Shown here piece by piece: positions 49,073 to 50,000 of a stretch of DNA of 50,000 bases (the first letter of the stretch is position 1; the number at the start of each line of letters is the position of its first letter). The position numbers and the translations under genes were made by a program. The notes under the pieces are model-generated. The model saw only the letters and a list, made by a program, of their open reading frames with translations, was not told where the DNA came from and did not search any database. The DNA is taken from positions 297,033 through 347,032 of the forward strand of contig CAJNDS010002532.1 in NCBI GenBank assembly GCA_905221605.1, given 5' to 3'. The stretch comes from Symbiodinium natans (Eukaryota > Sar > Dinophyceae > Suessiales > Symbiodiniaceae).

Positions 49073-49178
49073 TGTTGGTGAGCACGGAATGAGGGAATTA
49101 GGGCCCTCTATATACCCCTTGAGGGATGATATAGCGTACCTCATTCCCCCATTCCCTCCTACTAACCAGCAGTAAGCT
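49070..49178. mobile_element. TIR element family H
   Basis: CTTACTGTTGGT and ACCAGCAGTAAG inverted ends. Excision leaves HGLF-ADPSSLLWRRVDKA open across the site. Confidence 0.6.
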
Positions 49179-49348
49179 TTTCGCAGATCCTAGCAGTCTG
49201 TTGTGGCGGCGTGTGGACAAAGCAAAGTCGAGTTCGGATTTTTTTTTGCACTGCGCAACTCTGTCTATGAGCATTTGCCGGTTGCAGCCCCTGCTTGTAA
49301 CTTAGCCTCATGTCGCCCTCCACCTGAGACTCCCAATTCAATTCCTCA

Positions 49349-49667
49349 ATGAGAAGCAATGGCACATCAGGTTTCAACTTCCCTGCCATCAAGGAGGAAG
49401 AGGAGGAGCTGCTGAGGAACCCTTGGGGTCGGGCATCCTGCTCCACATGCGGGGTTTTTGAAGGTCTGTTTGTGCCGTTTTACGGGGGGAGGGGAGGGCA
49501 AGCCGGTCGTTCACAAGAGTCTTCAGGTAGTCCTTGCTGTCTTCAGTTTGTACTCGTCCTGCGACAGTGCTATCATGAAGGCTACCAACTCTTGGAGAGA
49601 TACGCTTCTTCCATAGCCAAACTGGCTTTGCAGGACCGGATGGTCCGACATTTCGGAGACTTAGAAG
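49349..49667 (+). CDS. Unidentified exons near the window end
   Basis: About 49349-49459 reads NFPAIKEEEEELLRNPWGRA, then SCSTCGVFEG. About 49547-49667 starts after CTGTCTTCAG and reads YHEGYQLLERYASSIAKLAL, then RMVRHFGDLE, ending at GAA|GTGCGT. They probably continue the gene at 48755 and run past the window. No family was recognised. Confidence 0.42.
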
Positions 49668-49759
49668 TGCGTTCCCCCCTTTCACCCTTACCCCCCCCCC
49701 CCCCCCCCCTCAACCAACCCACCCGAAGGTGCAAGGTGCACCCCCTGACATCTTGGACT

Positions 49760-49901
49760 GCTTGGAGGTTCATGGCACTTATTAAGCAATTATAACTGTA
49801 CTTATACCCCACTTACAAGCCCCTGAAGTCCCCTAGTATGGTTATAAGTGCAGTTATAAGTACACTTATACTTGGTTAACAAGTACTACGGGCCTCCAAG
49901 T
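49760..49901. mobile_element. TIR element family D
   Basis: GCTTGGAGGTTCATGGCACT and TACTACGGGCCTCCAAG inverted ends with long internal complementarity (CTTATTAAGCAATTATAAC with TATACTTGGTTAACAAG). Confidence 0.8.
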
Positions 49902-50000
49902 GGTCTTGGAGTGCATGTCACAGTGGGCTTGGGGAGCTTTATGGGGTCATCTCGTGGTGCTCTTCTGGAGGGTCTTACACTGTTTGGGGTCAATGACTGG

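Noticed and set aside
1-50000. Relic spliced-leader (DinoSL) copies, CRISPR arrays, IS elements, prophage
   Set aside because: I looked for the conserved spliced-leader core and for regular repeat-spacer patterns or transposase motifs and saw none; the regular repeats are telomere-like or microsatellite.

Overview
This window is nuclear DNA of a dinoflagellate. The evidence is the plant-type telomere unit TTTAGGG/CCCTAAA scattered in more than 70 internal arrays, intron donors of GC, GA and GT type, introns that are short mobile elements with inverted ends and target-site duplications, and long AT-rich or (TTTG)n introns and spacers. I cannot name the genus. No bacterial operon, rRNA, tRNA, CRISPR or virus was recognised.

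Most genes are broken into short exons, so long open frames badly under-report the content. When the 40-150 bp islands between telomere-like arrays are translated, many read as coding, and several can be joined in phase into known proteins. The arrays therefore lie in, and in several cases nearly make up, introns. Recognised genes, left to right: a TAP-like serine peptidase (1131-2487); a UTP6-like HAT-repeat protein of the small-subunit processome spread over 2.5-6.3 kb; cytosolic-type malate dehydrogenase (12660-13882); an Ala/Glu-rich acidic protein (17.4-18.8 kb); a ubiquitin-like gene or relic on the minus strand (21.2-22.1 kb); a Gln-rich coiled-coil protein (27.5-28.4 kb); a WW-domain protein (29.4-31.0 kb); a TauD/TfdA-like dioxygenase (36.25-37 kb); a BAX-inhibitor-1/TMBIM membrane protein (39.4-46.8 kb); and a PDZ-like coiled-coil protein (40.8-43.3 kb) lying inside the first TMBIM intron. 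Other exon clusters (7.8-9.7, 9.85-10.7, 11.4-12.3, 14.4-15.9, 16.6-17.2, 19.4-20.5, 22.4-23.0, 24.1-25.2, 25.4-26.6, 27.1-27.4 minus, 38.7-39.3, 48.7-49.7 kb) are coding by composition and phase but unidentified.

Two layers of repeats shape these genes. First, TTTAGGG arrays: in the forward orientation they tend to begin at an exon end as G|GTTTAGGG (a GT donor), and in the reverse orientation as GCCCTAAA or GACCCTAAA (GC or GA donors). Two arrays appear to be whole introns of only 37-39 bp. Second, at least seven families of about 90-180 bp elements with terminal inverted repeats. In several copies, removing the element plus one target duplication restores a continuous reading frame, as expected of introners. 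One family carries telomere arrays in its centre, seeded at a CCCTA core, which links the two layers.

All exon joins are inferred by eye from phase and family resemblance. cDNA is needed to confirm them. Gene-poor stretches are 1-1130, 30.97-36.2 kb, 37.1-38.6 kb and 46.85-48.6 kb, the last dominated by a 1 kb (TTTG)n/(TG)n tract.
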